DNA from: Omnitrophica bacterium GWA2_41_15
Lineage (GTDB): Bacteria; Omnitrophota; Gorgyraeia; Gygaellales; Profunditerraquicolaceae
Reading direction: 5' to 3'
Assembly (NCBI GenBank): GCA_919902045.1
Contig: CAKKSP010000041.1
Span: forward strand, 1 to 60,740
Length of the DNA stretch: 60,740 nt
Of the stretch, positions 39,062 to 48,538 are shown one piece after another (within the stretch, counting starts at the first letter, position 1; each line of letters opens with the position of its first letter). The notes below the pieces were generated by a model. That model worked only from the letters and a program-made list of their open reading frames with translations. It ran no database searches and was not told the origin of the DNA. The position numbers and the translations under genes were made by a program.

Positions 39062-39442
39062 ATGAAAAAAACTTCATCAAGGGAACGCCGTTTACACCCG
39101 CGTCTTGAGCATAAGCTGCCGGTTAAGATCGTTGCTAATGGTTATGATTTTGTAACCAGTACCCATAATATCAGCTGTTTAGGGGCTTATTGTAACGTGA
39201 ATAAATATGTTCCGCCTTTTACGAAGATTTCCGTGCGCCTTGACTTACCTTTAGCTGCGAAAGAAACATCAAATCACATATCTATAGTTGAGTGTAAGGG
39301 TGTGATTGTGCGCACAGAAGATGATCCTGCCGGAGGTTTTAATGTCGCGGTATTTTTTAATGAAATCAAAGAGCCGGATCGTAATAAGATAAATCAATAT
39401 ATTAGCCAGTTCCTTCCTAAAGAAGCCGCAGTAAAAATTTAA
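39062..39442 (+). CDS. PilZ domain protein
   Basis: RERRLHPRLEHKLPVKIVANGYDFVTSTHNISCLGAYC...VAVFFNEIKEPDRNKINQYI. Confidence 0.8.
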   Translation: MKKTSSRERRLHPRLEHKLPVKIVANGYDFVTSTHNISCLGAYCNVNKYVPPFTKISVRLDLPLAAKETSNHISIVECKGVIVRTEDDPAGGFNVAVFFNEIKEPDRNKINQYISQFLPKEAAVKI

Positions 39443-39451
39443 ATTAATGCC

Positions 39452-39979
39452 GTGGGAAACGTTACTATTCCTAAACCGGTAAAATTAATCATAACCTTTA
39501 TTTTTAAGGAAGAGGATACTTTTCTTAAGATAAAACCTTTACTTATGCGCCGTTTCGGGAAGGTTGATTTTGAAAGCCCGTTTCTTGAATTTACCCATAC
39601 TGATTATTACGCCGAAGAATTTGGCGTTGGGCTCAAAAGAAAAATATTAAGTTTTAAAAAAAATATCCCTGCGCAAACTCTTGCCGATATAAAGTTATAT
39701 ACCAATAAATTAGAATTAAAGTTTTCCTCCGCAAACAAAAGAAAGATTAATATTGATCCGGGTTATTTAGATGAGGCTAAGCTTGTGCTTGCTTCTTCTA
39801 AAGATTTTTACCACCGTATTTATATTAATAAAGGGATATACGCGGAAATTACGCTTTTTTATAGAGGCAGGAATTTTCGCGGTTGGGAGTGGAGTTATCC
39901 TGATTATACGAGTAGCGAATATTTAGGATATTTTAACCATATTAGGGAGCTTTACCGTAAGCAAAAAAATGCCACCTAG
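39452..39979 (+). CDS. DUF4416 family protein
   Basis: Resembles DUF4416 (TDYYAEEFG, INIDPGYLDEAKLVLASSKDFYHRIYI, YPDY). Confidence 0.8.
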   Translation: MGNVTIPKPVKLIITFIFKEEDTFLKIKPLLMRRFGKVDFESPFLEFTHTDYYAEEFGVGLKRKILSFKKNIPAQTLADIKLYTNKLELKFSSANKRKINIDPGYLDEAKLVLASSKDFYHRIYINKGIYAEITLFYRGRNFRGWEWSYPDYTSSEYLGYFNHIRELYRKQKNAT

Positions 39980-40955
39980 ATATCTGACAGCTTTTAGTGA
40001 CGGCAGTTTACTTAAACTTTCCAGTGCCTTAAAAGACAGGCTTAATAATTGCGATATCTGTCCGCGTAAATGTAGGGTTAACCGGTTAAAAGAAGAGGTT
40101 GGATTTTGTAAGACAGGCTCACTTGCGCAAGTTTATAGCTATATGGCGCATCATGGCGAAGAGCCCCCGGTTTCAGGATCTCGCGGTTCAGGTACGATAT
40201 TTTTTTCACACTGTAATATGGGTTGTTTATATTGTCAAAATTATGAATTTAGTCAAAAAGGGGAAGGTAACGATGCAGCTCCCGGAGAACTTGCCAAGAT
40301 AATGCTCCGGTTACAGAAAATGGGTTGTCACAATATTAATTTTGTTACGCCAACCCATGTCCTTCCTCAAATTATTGAGAGTTTGCTTCTTGCAATTCCG
40401 GATGGATTAAAAATACCTTTAGTATACAATACCAGCGGTTACGATCTTTCTGAAGTTATCCGGTTACTTGATGGGGTTATAGATGTTTATCTTCCTGATA
40501 TGCGTTATTCAAACGAGGAGATGGCAAAAAAATACTCCTGCGCTCCGGGATATCCTGAGTTTAACCGGAAGGCGGTTTTAGAAATGCACCGGCAAGTAGG
40601 TATTGCGCAGATGGAGGAAGTTGACGGCGTTGAGGTGATAAAACAGGGGATGATCGTGAGGCACCTAGTTTTACCGAAGAATATTTCAGGTACCGATGAG
40701 GTTATGCGTTTTTTGGCAGAAGAAATTTCTTTGGATGCTTATATATCCTTGATGAGCCAATATTTTCCCTGCTATAAGGCAGATAATTTTTCGGAGATTG
40801 CGCGGCGCATCACCATAGAGGAGTATGAAAAAGCTCAACAATTTATGTCGCAAAGGCAATTGTATAATGGTTGGATTCAAGAGTCAGGAGGGTTAGCGCG
40901 TTTTGCCGGAACTAACATTAAACCAATAGTTATCCACAGGGTAGGGGACGTTTAA
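39969..40955 (+). CDS. Radical SAM protein (PflA-like, COG1313 type)
   Basis: CDICPRKCRVNR...GFCKTG; GTIFFSHCNMGCLYCQNYEFSQKGEG (CxxxCxxC-type cluster motif). Confidence 0.9.
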   Translation: MPPRYLTAFSDGSLLKLSSALKDRLNNCDICPRKCRVNRLKEEVGFCKTGSLAQVYSYMAHHGEEPPVSGSRGSGTIFFSHCNMGCLYCQNYEFSQKGEGNDAAPGELAKIMLRLQKMGCHNINFVTPTHVLPQIIESLLLAIPDGLKIPLVYNTSGYDLSEVIRLLDGVIDVYLPDMRYSNEEMAKKYSCAPGYPEFNRKAVLEMHRQVGIAQMEEVDGVEVIKQGMIVRHLVLPKNISGTDEVMRFLAEEISLDAYISLMSQYFPCYKADNFSEIARRITIEEYEKAQQFMSQRQLYNGWIQESGGLARFAGTNIKPIVIHRVGDV

Positions 40956-40966
40956 ACGTCCCCTAC
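40941..40966. repeat. 26-bp perfect palindrome GTAGGGGACGTTTAAACGTCCCCTAC
   Basis: Exact self-complementarity; contains the stop codon of the radical SAM gene. Confidence 0.95.
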
Positions 40967-40976
40967 AGGTAACATT

Positions 40977-42530
40977 ATGGAATTAAATAACTTAGGCGAA
41001 CTTTTAAATTTTAGCGCAAAGCGGTTTCCAAAAAAAACCGCTTTAATTTTTGGCAGTAAAAAAATAACTTATGCGCAGCTTGAAAGTGCAGCTCTTTATT
41101 TAGCGGCAGGGCTTAGAAAGATGGGGATAGATAAAGGGGATAGAGTAGCGTTATATCTTGATAATTGCCCGGAGTTTGTAATCGGATACTATGCAATTCT
41201 TAAAGCCGGGGCAGTAGTTGTTCCGATTAATTATATGTTTAAGTCTGAAGAGACAGAGCACATATTAAACGATAGTAGTGTAGTTGCGGTTTTAACAAGC
41301 CGGGCATATTTAGATTTCATCATTTCATTAAAAAAGAGGATTAAAACTTTAAAATTTATCGTCAGCGCGCAAAAAGTATACCAGGAGATCCCGGATTTTC
41401 TTTCTGTTTCCGGTGATTTGAGCCTGCCAGAACAAACTGTCGTCATGCAAAAAGAAGATTTAGCAGTAATACTTTATACTTCGGGCACAACCGGGAAACC
41501 AAAAGGCGCTATGCTGTCACATGAAAACCTGATTTCTAACGCCGTAGATTCTTCCCGCGCTATCCGGGTAGGCAGGAAAGATACATTTATTTGTATCCTT
41601 CCTTTGTTTCATTCATTTGCTGCTACTGTTTGTATGAATATCCCGCTTCTAATTGGAGCAAAGATTGTTTTGATGAAGTCAGTAAGGCCTTTCCGCAGGG
41701 TAATCCGCTTGATCCGCCGTCACCGAGTCAGTATATTTACGGCTATTCCGTCAGTTTATAGCATACTTAAAGATACAAAGCTGCCCTGGATCTTATCAAC
41801 TCCGTTTATCAAATTAGTTAATCCTGTGCGTGTGTGTATTTCAGGTGCTGCGGCATTACCAGCGCAAACTTTTCGCGATTTTGAAAATAAGTTTAAACTG
41901 CCGCTGCTTGAAGGTTATGGTTTAACTGAAGCTTCTCCGGTAGTAACGCTTAATCCTTTAAGAGGAATTAGAAAAGCTTCTTCAATAGGCCTTCCTGTCA
42001 GTTCGCGGATAAAAGTGCGTATAGTTGATGAAAACGGTAAAGATCTTCCGCCGGGGGATGTTGGTGAACTTATTGTCAGCGGCCCCAATGTTATGCGGGG
42101 GTATTATCTTCAGGAAGAAGCAAACAGGCAGACTTTACGCGATGGCTGGCTTTATACCGGCGATATGGCAAAGTTTGATAGCGAAGGTTATATTTATATC
42201 GTTGACCGTAAGAAAGACATGGTCAATGTGCGCGGCTTAAATGTTTATCCTCGCGAAATTGAAGAGGTGCTTTGCCGGCATCCGGAAATAAAAGAAGCAG
42301 CGGTTGTGGGGATTGCAGATGCACATAAAGGCGAAGTTCCTAAATGTTACCTGGTTTTAAAAGAAAAAAGCAAGCTGACAGAACGCGATGTTACCGCTTA
42401 CTTAAAAAATCACCTGGCTTCCTATAAAATCCCCAAATATGTGGAGTTCCGTCAGCTTTTGCCAAAAAGCGCAACCGGCAAGATCCTTAAGCGCGCTTTA
42501 TCCGGCGACGAGGAGGCAGTTAATGCGTAA
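40977..42530 (+). CDS. Acyl-CoA synthetase / AMP-dependent ligase
   Basis: ILYTSGTTGKPKGAMLSHENL; GWLYTGDMAKFDSEGYIYIVDRKKDM. Confidence 0.94.
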   Translation: MELNNLGELLNFSAKRFPKKTALIFGSKKITYAQLESAALYLAAGLRKMGIDKGDRVALYLDNCPEFVIGYYAILKAGAVVVPINYMFKSEETEHILNDSSVVAVLTSRAYLDFIISLKKRIKTLKFIVSAQKVYQEIPDFLSVSGDLSLPEQTVVMQKEDLAVILYTSGTTGKPKGAMLSHENLISNAVDSSRAIRVGRKDTFICILPLFHSFAATVCMNIPLLIGAKIVLMKSVRPFRRVIRLIRRHRVSIFTAIPSVYSILKDTKLPWILSTPFIKLVNPVRVCISGAAALPAQTFRDFENKFKLPLLEGYGLTEASPVVTLNPLRGIRKASSIGLPVSSRIKVRIVDENGKDLPPGDVGELIVSGPNVMRGYYLQEEANRQTLRDGWLYTGDMAKFDSEGYIYIVDRKKDMVNVRGLNVYPREIEEVLCRHPEIKEAAVVGIADAHKGEVPKCYLVLKEKSKLTERDVTAYLKNHLASYKIPKYVEFRQLLPKSATGKILKRALSGDEEAVNA

Positions 42531-43500
42531 GTTTTTTACTCCTTTTTATTTTCTTTACCGTAAACTTGTATTGGTCGATGATACGCCGCACCGGATTGCA
42601 TTGGGCGCAGGAATCGGGATTTTTACCGGAGTTCTTCCCGGAGTAGGCCCCCTGGCTGCCTTGGCTCTGGCATTTCTTCTGCGCGCAAATCGCGCTGCCG
42701 CATTAATGGTCAGCCTGTTTACTAATACTTGGTTTACCCTGATTACCTTGGTAGCTTCAATAAAAATCGGCGCGTTTGTTTTAGGCAATGACTGGAATCA
42801 AATTTATAGCGAGTGGAAATTTTTTTTGAAGCATTTTCAATTTTTTAAACTTTTTGAGAGCTCAATTTTAAAAATTTTACTTCCTGTTATTCTGGGATAT
42901 ATAATACTTGCGTTGATAGGTGCAGTAGTAGTATACTTACTAATAAGGGTGGTATTTTATATGCAAAAAAGAAAAAAAATATTATTAACGCTATTAATTG
43001 CTGTAGGCGTTATTTCTTTGGGCACGGCATTGCTGCCAGCAGCTGATGATAGCGAATTATATTCTCAGGCGCGCAGTTTTTTTTCTTCCGGAGAAGATGA
43101 TTTTGGTTATTTACAGCTAACTTTGTTGTTAGAGGAACATCCTGAATCGCGGTTTGCTGAACCGGTATTATTTGGGATTGGTGAGTATAATTTTAAAGTT
43201 AATAATCCCGGCGATGCCCGAAAGGCTTTTGAAGAATTTTTAAAAAAATATCCGTCTTCTCCGGCAAGGCCTTTTGCGTATGCATATCTGATTTCTCTTG
43301 CCCGAAAAAATAGCAATCTGGCTGTATCACAGGAACTTGAGAAAGAATTAGTTTCCAGCCAGCAGCTTAGTTTAATTTTCCGCGACCGAAAAGAGAAACG
43401 TTATCGCTCCGTAGCTTCTAAAAAGTACCGAGCGCTTTTGTATATTAATAAGGCCCAATTTTACGCAGATGGCGCGCTTTTGGTCGAAGTCTCCTACTAA
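42523..43500 (+). CDS. DUF2062 membrane protein with C-terminal TPR/BamD-like repeats
   Basis: TPHRIALGAGIGIFTGVLPGVGPLAALALAFLLRANRAAALMVSLFTNTW; then FEEFLKKYPSSPARPFAYAYL; start moved from 42439. Confidence 0.78.
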   Translation: MRKFFTPFYFLYRKLVLVDDTPHRIALGAGIGIFTGVLPGVGPLAALALAFLLRANRAAALMVSLFTNTWFTLITLVASIKIGAFVLGNDWNQIYSEWKFFLKHFQFFKLFESSILKILLPVILGYIILALIGAVVVYLLIRVVFYMQKRKKILLTLLIAVGVISLGTALLPAADDSELYSQARSFFSSGEDDFGYLQLTLLLEEHPESRFAEPVLFGIGEYNFKVNNPGDARKAFEEFLKKYPSSPARPFAYAYLISLARKNSNLAVSQELEKELVSSQQLSLIFRDRKEKRYRSVASKKYRALLYINKAQFYADGALLVEVSY

Positions 43501-45433
43501 ATTATTCCTCCAGTTTTTCTTAGTTTTATTACTCCTTGCTGTAATAGTAACGTTAGTTACTAATTTCATTCTGTTCTCTAATCGCGAGGAAATCCTTAAA
43601 CTTAATAATGAATCGGGGTCTGTTATCAATGCCAAAAACATTTGGTATATCCCGCCGTACTTTTTAAGCTTACAGGGGCTGATAGTAATAGAAAAAGACG
43701 GGCCATATCCGTTTCTTAAGGCCGGAATTATCACTGCCAGGTTTTCTTTAAAAGATCTTTTTATTAAGCGTAAATTGACTTTACTTAAAATCCGCGCTTC
43801 AGAGTTAAATCTGGATTTCCCGCGTTTGCGTAAATTCCTTAAGGATAATTACCGCCAATCACTGGATTTTATAAGCCTTTTACCTAAAGTGGAAAAGGCT
43901 ATTTTCGAATTTCCTAAGATACGATTTGATAAATTTTCAGGCAACAATAACCTGAACGCTAATTTTAAGTTTTGGATTGACGGAGATTTAGTCCGCGGGG
44001 AAGGTAAATTTCAGAGTGATGGCCTGCTGTTTATTAATCAGCCTACTGAGTTTATAGGGCAGGGGAGATTTATCCAATCGGGTATGGCTATCGAGAGTTT
44101 TGAGCTTTTTCAGGAAAATGCTTATCTTAAACTATGGGGAGATTGGAGCGCCCAGGAGCTCTCTTTACAGGGTTTTTCTTTTCTTAATGATTTCTTTGCT
44201 CCTTTAAAAAATACTCCCGAAAAAAAAGAGCCTCCGGCTAACTTATTCTCCCGGATCGGGCTGATGTGGCGGAGCAAACCCGTGTCTCCGTCGCTAATAG
44301 AGCTCTCTAAGGATGATTTGAATATATTTGATATCAACGCTAAAATCCGCTTAAGTTTCCCGGAAGTCAAAATAAGGCAGCTTAATTTTTCTTTGAATAA
44401 TATCCCGGTTCAATCAAACGGAAGCATTTGGTTAATTCCTCAGCCTTCAATGCAGCTTTATTTTTCCAGTAAAAATATCAATTCTTCCCTTGCTGGTACT
44501 ATCAAGGATTCAGCTTTTAATGGAGCACTTGAAGTGTTAATTGATAACGATGATTCTGAGGTTAAGTCCCAGGAGAAAGTAAAAATTACTACGGATAGGT
44601 TCTCTTTTTCACTTAAAGAGTGGCCTTATTTGAAATTCCGTTTTGATCAGGGTGATTTTTATTATAGCTCCGATAATAAAAATTACGAGATTGCATTAAA
44701 TGATCTCAAAAGTAGCTTATTTTTGGGTAACAGGCGATATAAAACTCTGCAATTCGAAGGTAATTGCGCCGGTGGAGAAATTAAGGGTGAGGGAAAAATT
44801 GATACTGCTTATTTTCCTTTTCGGTCTAATTTTGATGTTAAACTTGAAGGCCAGTCAGCGCAAGCGCTATCAAATGCGGTTGAGTATTTTAAAAAAGTTG
44901 AAGGCGGGGTTTCTACAACATTTACTTATTCTAATTATCCGGAGCATAATCTGGATGGGGCGCTTCAGTTGTCAAAAGGCGTGCTGAATAAACTTGATTT
45001 TTTTCAATGGTTAGGCGATCAGTTTGCTTTGCCTTCTTTAGAAAAGCTGAATTACGACACATTTTCTTTAGCTTATAAAATCACTCCGGAAGGGGTTTTT
45101 TTGAATGATATTGATTTAAAGGCGGATAAGGTAAAGCTTTCAGGTAAGTACGGATTAAGAAAAGATAATTTTGTTTCTAGTAGGGTGACATTAACCATGG
45201 ATAGGGAGTTACTAGAAGAATCAGATAAATTTACTAAGTTGCTTAATTTAGTAGGTCAAGATTTAAAAGTATTTGATTTTGATTTTCAGATTTCCGGGCC
45301 TCTTGAGACAATGAACTTTCAATGGAAAGAATCGGAGTTTAAAAATAAGCTTAAGCATTCAATTCCGGGGTTTATAGAGCGGCGGATTGAGAAAAATGTA
45401 GAAGAGGCAATTGCCTCGATTGTAGCAAAGTAA
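43469..45433 (+). CDS. AsmA-like inner-membrane-anchored protein
   Basis: N-terminal TM and long beta-rich AsmA/DUF748-like body; C-terminal DLKVFDFDFQISGPLETMNFQW. Confidence 0.6.
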   Translation: MARFWSKSPTKLFLQFFLVLLLLAVIVTLVTNFILFSNREEILKLNNESGSVINAKNIWYIPPYFLSLQGLIVIEKDGPYPFLKAGIITARFSLKDLFIKRKLTLLKIRASELNLDFPRLRKFLKDNYRQSLDFISLLPKVEKAIFEFPKIRFDKFSGNNNLNANFKFWIDGDLVRGEGKFQSDGLLFINQPTEFIGQGRFIQSGMAIESFELFQENAYLKLWGDWSAQELSLQGFSFLNDFFAPLKNTPEKKEPPANLFSRIGLMWRSKPVSPSLIELSKDDLNIFDINAKIRLSFPEVKIRQLNFSLNNIPVQSNGSIWLIPQPSMQLYFSSKNINSSLAGTIKDSAFNGALEVLIDNDDSEVKSQEKVKITTDRFSFSLKEWPYLKFRFDQGDFYYSSDNKNYEIALNDLKSSLFLGNRRYKTLQFEGNCAGGEIKGEGKIDTAYFPFRSNFDVKLEGQSAQALSNAVEYFKKVEGGVSTTFTYSNYPEHNLDGALQLSKGVLNKLDFFQWLGDQFALPSLEKLNYDTFSLAYKITPEGVFLNDIDLKADKVKLSGKYGLRKDNFVSSRVTLTMDRELLEESDKFTKLLNLVGQDLKVFDFDFQISGPLETMNFQWKESEFKNKLKHSIPGFIERRIEKNVEEAIASIVAK

Positions 45434-45486
45434 TATTCTTTGTAAAATGAATTGAAAGTTTTTACTATTAAAACACTGAGGGAAAA

Positions 45487-47721
45487 ATGAAAAGAATACT
45501 TATATTTATTCTGCCGATTCTGATAATTGTTACTTTGGGCTTTACTGTTTTTGGCGTTATTCAAGCCCGATTTACCGAAGACCGGCTTATGGATGATCTC
45601 AAGCGTAAAGCTAAGACCGTTGACGAAAGCCTAGAGTTATCTGCTAAGTTTATACTTTTAAATAATGATTTAAAGTCCGCTAACCGATTAGTCGAAAATT
45701 TCCAAAAAAGAGAACGGTTCCAAGGATGTGTTATATACGATAAAAACGGCCAAATCATTGCCATTACCGAGCGTTTTTCTGATTGGAAGAATAAAGAAAA
45801 AATGTATCTTGAAGACATCTTAACGGCTAAAATTCCGCGCGGTGCTTTAGAGAAATTTAAAGATTATTCGGTTTATAGCTATATTATCCCCGTGCTTGAT
45901 GACGACAATAACATATTGGGCCTGGTTGAGGTAATATATGATACTTCATATCTTTTTAATGCCCTGACAGAGCTTTGGCGCAGGATAAGCGTCACTTTGA
46001 TTACCCTTATTTTTCTTATAACTTTAGTTACTTTTTTAATTCAAAGGCAGATCTTTATCCTTCCTGTTCGCCGATTAACCAAATGGTTTGGGCATTTTCA
46101 GCGGGGAGAAACCGATAAATTACGCCCTTTTGAAGAAAAAGGGGAATTCGGAAAACTTGTTAGCGAGGTGGAGCAGGTTGCTTTGAGTTTAAGGGTTGCA
46201 AGGAAGGTGGTTTCTGATGAGGCACAGGTACGTATTAAGAAAGACGAATTATGGACTGAGTCAAAATTAAGAGATCTTGTGCATGCAAAACTGGGAGAAA
46301 ATGCGTTGGTCGTTGTTTCTAACAGAGAACCCTATATGCACATTATACAGGAATCAACCGGGAAGCCTAAATGTGTGCGGCCTGCAAGCGGGGTAGTTAC
46401 GGCAATAGATCCGATCTTGCGCGCTTGTGGAGGGACTTGGGTTGCGCACGGAAGCGCTGCCGCTGATAGAAGTTTTGTAAATTCAAAAGATAAACTTGGA
46501 GTGCCTCCGGAAGATAATCGCTATATACTAAAAAGAGTCTGGCTGTCAAAAGAAGAGGAGGAAGGTTATTATTACGGTTTTGCAAACGAAGGCTTGTGGC
46601 CATTGTGTCATGTAACTCATACTCGTCCAATATTTAGAGAATCTGACTGGCAGATGTATAAAAAAGTAAATCATAAATTTGCCCAGAGTGTTTTGGATGA
46701 GCTTCCCGTGAAGAATCCTTTTGTGTTTATTCAGGATTATCATTTTACCTTGCTTCCTAAAATAATTAAAGAAAAGCGGCCGGATGCGATAATCGCGCTT
46801 TTTTGGCATATCCCTTGGCCGAATCCAGAAGTATTTGCTATATGTCCGTATCATCTTGAGATTTTAGACGGGATGCTTGGATGCGACCTGATCGGGTTTC
46901 ATGTGCAGAATCACTGTAATAATTTTCTTGATACCGCTAATAGGTTGATCGAGTGCCGGGTAGATACGGAAAAATTCAGCGTGGTAAGCAAAAATAAAGA
47001 AACATTTATCAGGTCTTTTCCTATAAGTGTTAATACTCCTGCAGTAAGCGGAAAATCAAAATTAGCCGCGGAAGAAATAAACAAAATTAAAAATGAGTAT
47101 GATCTGCAAGATAAAATTATAGGAGTAGGTGTTGAAAGGATTGATTACACCAAAGGGATTATCGAACGCATTATGGCAATTGATAGATTTCTTGAGAAAT
47201 ATCCCGAATATAGAAAAAAGTTTGTATTTATACAGTTAGCCGCGCCCAGCAGAACTCATATAAAGCGTTATCATGAACTGATGGGGGAGATCGATGAATT
47301 AGTGGAAAAGAAGAACTGGAAATATTCTGAGGGAAGCTGGAAGCCGATTATATATCTAAAACGCCACTTTTCTCCGGAAGAGATTGAACCGTATTATGCG
47401 CTGGCAGATTTTTGTGTGGTTAGTTCGTTGCATGACGGCATGAATCTGGTAGCAAAAGAATATGTTGCATCAAAAACTGATGCCAGTGGCGCATTGATCC
47501 TAAGTAAATTTACCGGAGCAGCTAGAGAGTTAACAGACGCAGTATTGATAAATCCCTATTCCATTGAAGAATTTGCTGATGCGATAAAATTCACTGTCGA
47601 TATGCCTATTGATGAAAAAAGAAAGCGTATGGAAAATATGCGCAAGGCCGTTACCGAAAATAATGTCTATAAATGGGCAGGGAATATTATTACCGAACTT
47701 ACTGCGCTGAAAAAAACGTAA
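45487..47721 (+). CDS. Membrane sensor (Cache-like + HAMP) fused to GT20 trehalose-6-phosphate synthase
   Basis: Two TM helices bracketing an extracytoplasmic domain, HAMP-like segment LPVRRLTKWFGHFQRGETDKL, then GT20 signatures (VVSNREPY, QDYHFTLLP, WHIPWPNPEVF, GCDLIGFHVQNH, VERIDYTKGIIERI, LHDGMNLVAKEYVAS). Confidence 0.88.
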   Translation: MKRILIFILPILIIVTLGFTVFGVIQARFTEDRLMDDLKRKAKTVDESLELSAKFILLNNDLKSANRLVENFQKRERFQGCVIYDKNGQIIAITERFSDWKNKEKMYLEDILTAKIPRGALEKFKDYSVYSYIIPVLDDDNNILGLVEVIYDTSYLFNALTELWRRISVTLITLIFLITLVTFLIQRQIFILPVRRLTKWFGHFQRGETDKLRPFEEKGEFGKLVSEVEQVALSLRVARKVVSDEAQVRIKKDELWTESKLRDLVHAKLGENALVVVSNREPYMHIIQESTGKPKCVRPASGVVTAIDPILRACGGTWVAHGSAAADRSFVNSKDKLGVPPEDNRYILKRVWLSKEEEEGYYYGFANEGLWPLCHVTHTRPIFRESDWQMYKKVNHKFAQSVLDELPVKNPFVFIQDYHFTLLPKIIKEKRPDAIIALFWHIPWPNPEVFAICPYHLEILDGMLGCDLIGFHVQNHCNNFLDTANRLIECRVDTEKFSVVSKNKETFIRSFPISVNTPAVSGKSKLAAEEINKIKNEYDLQDKIIGVGVERIDYTKGIIERIMAIDRFLEKYPEYRKKFVFIQLAAPSRTHIKRYHELMGEIDELVEKKNWKYSEGSWKPIIYLKRHFSPEEIEPYYALADFCVVSSLHDGMNLVAKEYVASKTDASGALILSKFTGAARELTDAVLINPYSIEEFADAIKFTVDMPIDEKRKRMENMRKAVTENNVYKWAGNIITELTALKKT

Positions 47722-47734
47722 ACAGGATTAAGCT

Positions 47735-48538
47735 ATGGAACACATATTTAGGAATTGGGAAACGTTAAAAGAAAAACTTAGAGGGAAATATTTGTTTATT
47801 TTTCTTGATTACGATGGCACGCTTACCCCTATTGTAAAAACTCCAGAGCAAGCGGTATTATCAAAGGAAATCAGGGAAATACTAAAAATATTATCAGAAA
47901 ATCCTTACTGTAAAATAGCAATTATCAGCGGCCGGTCGTTAGAGGACGTAAAAAATAAATTTAACTTAAGAAATCTTGTCTATTCTGGCAACCATGGATT
48001 AGAAATCGAAGGCCCAAAAATCAAATACATAACTTCGGTTTCATCGGGATATAGAAAAATTATTAATCAGATAAAAGACGAGTTAAGTAAAAAAATTATT
48101 CCTTTTAAGGGTGCTTTTATAGAAGACAAAGGGTTATCTATTGCGCTGCATTTTCGGAATGTAGATCAGAAACAGGCCTCTATAATAAAAACTATTTTTC
48201 ATGAAGTTATAATTGTTTATTTGGTGAAAAATAAAATTAAAGTTAAGCCAGGAAAAAAAGTACTTGAAGTCAGGCCGCCTTTGGAATGGGATAAGGGTAA
48301 GGTTGTGTTGTGGCTCTTGGCAAGGCAGAAGTTTGCAAGGATAAAAAAGGAAATTTTATCGGTTTATATAGGAGATGATACCACTGACGAGGATGCTTTT
48401 AAAGCGATTCAGCGCATAGGTATCACTATTCTTGTGGGTAAAACAAAAGGCTCTCACGCGCGTTATTGCTTAAGAAATCATGATGAAGTTAAAGAGTTTC
48501 TTGAAAGGATCGTAAAGTTGCAAAAGGAGGCAATCTAA
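47735..48538 (+). CDS. otsB: Trehalose-6-phosphate phosphatase
   Basis: FIFLDYDGTLTPIVKTPEQA, IISGRSLEDVK, GNHGLEIEGP, YIGDDTTDEDAF. Confidence 0.95.
   Translation: MEHIFRNWETLKEKLRGKYLFIFLDYDGTLTPIVKTPEQAVLSKEIREILKILSENPYCKIAIISGRSLEDVKNKFNLRNLVYSGNHGLEIEGPKIKYITSVSSGYRKIINQIKDELSKKIIPFKGAFIEDKGLSIALHFRNVDQKQASIIKTIFHEVIIVYLVKNKIKVKPGKKVLEVRPPLEWDKGKVVLWLLARQKFARIKKEILSVYIGDDTTDEDAFKAIQRIGITILVGKTKGSHARYCLRNHDEVKEFLERIVKLQKEAI

Noticed and set aside
43372-43734. Minus-strand 120-aa ORF across the DUF2062/AsmA-like junction
   Set aside because: Fully covered by two plus-strand coding genes; no recognisable features.
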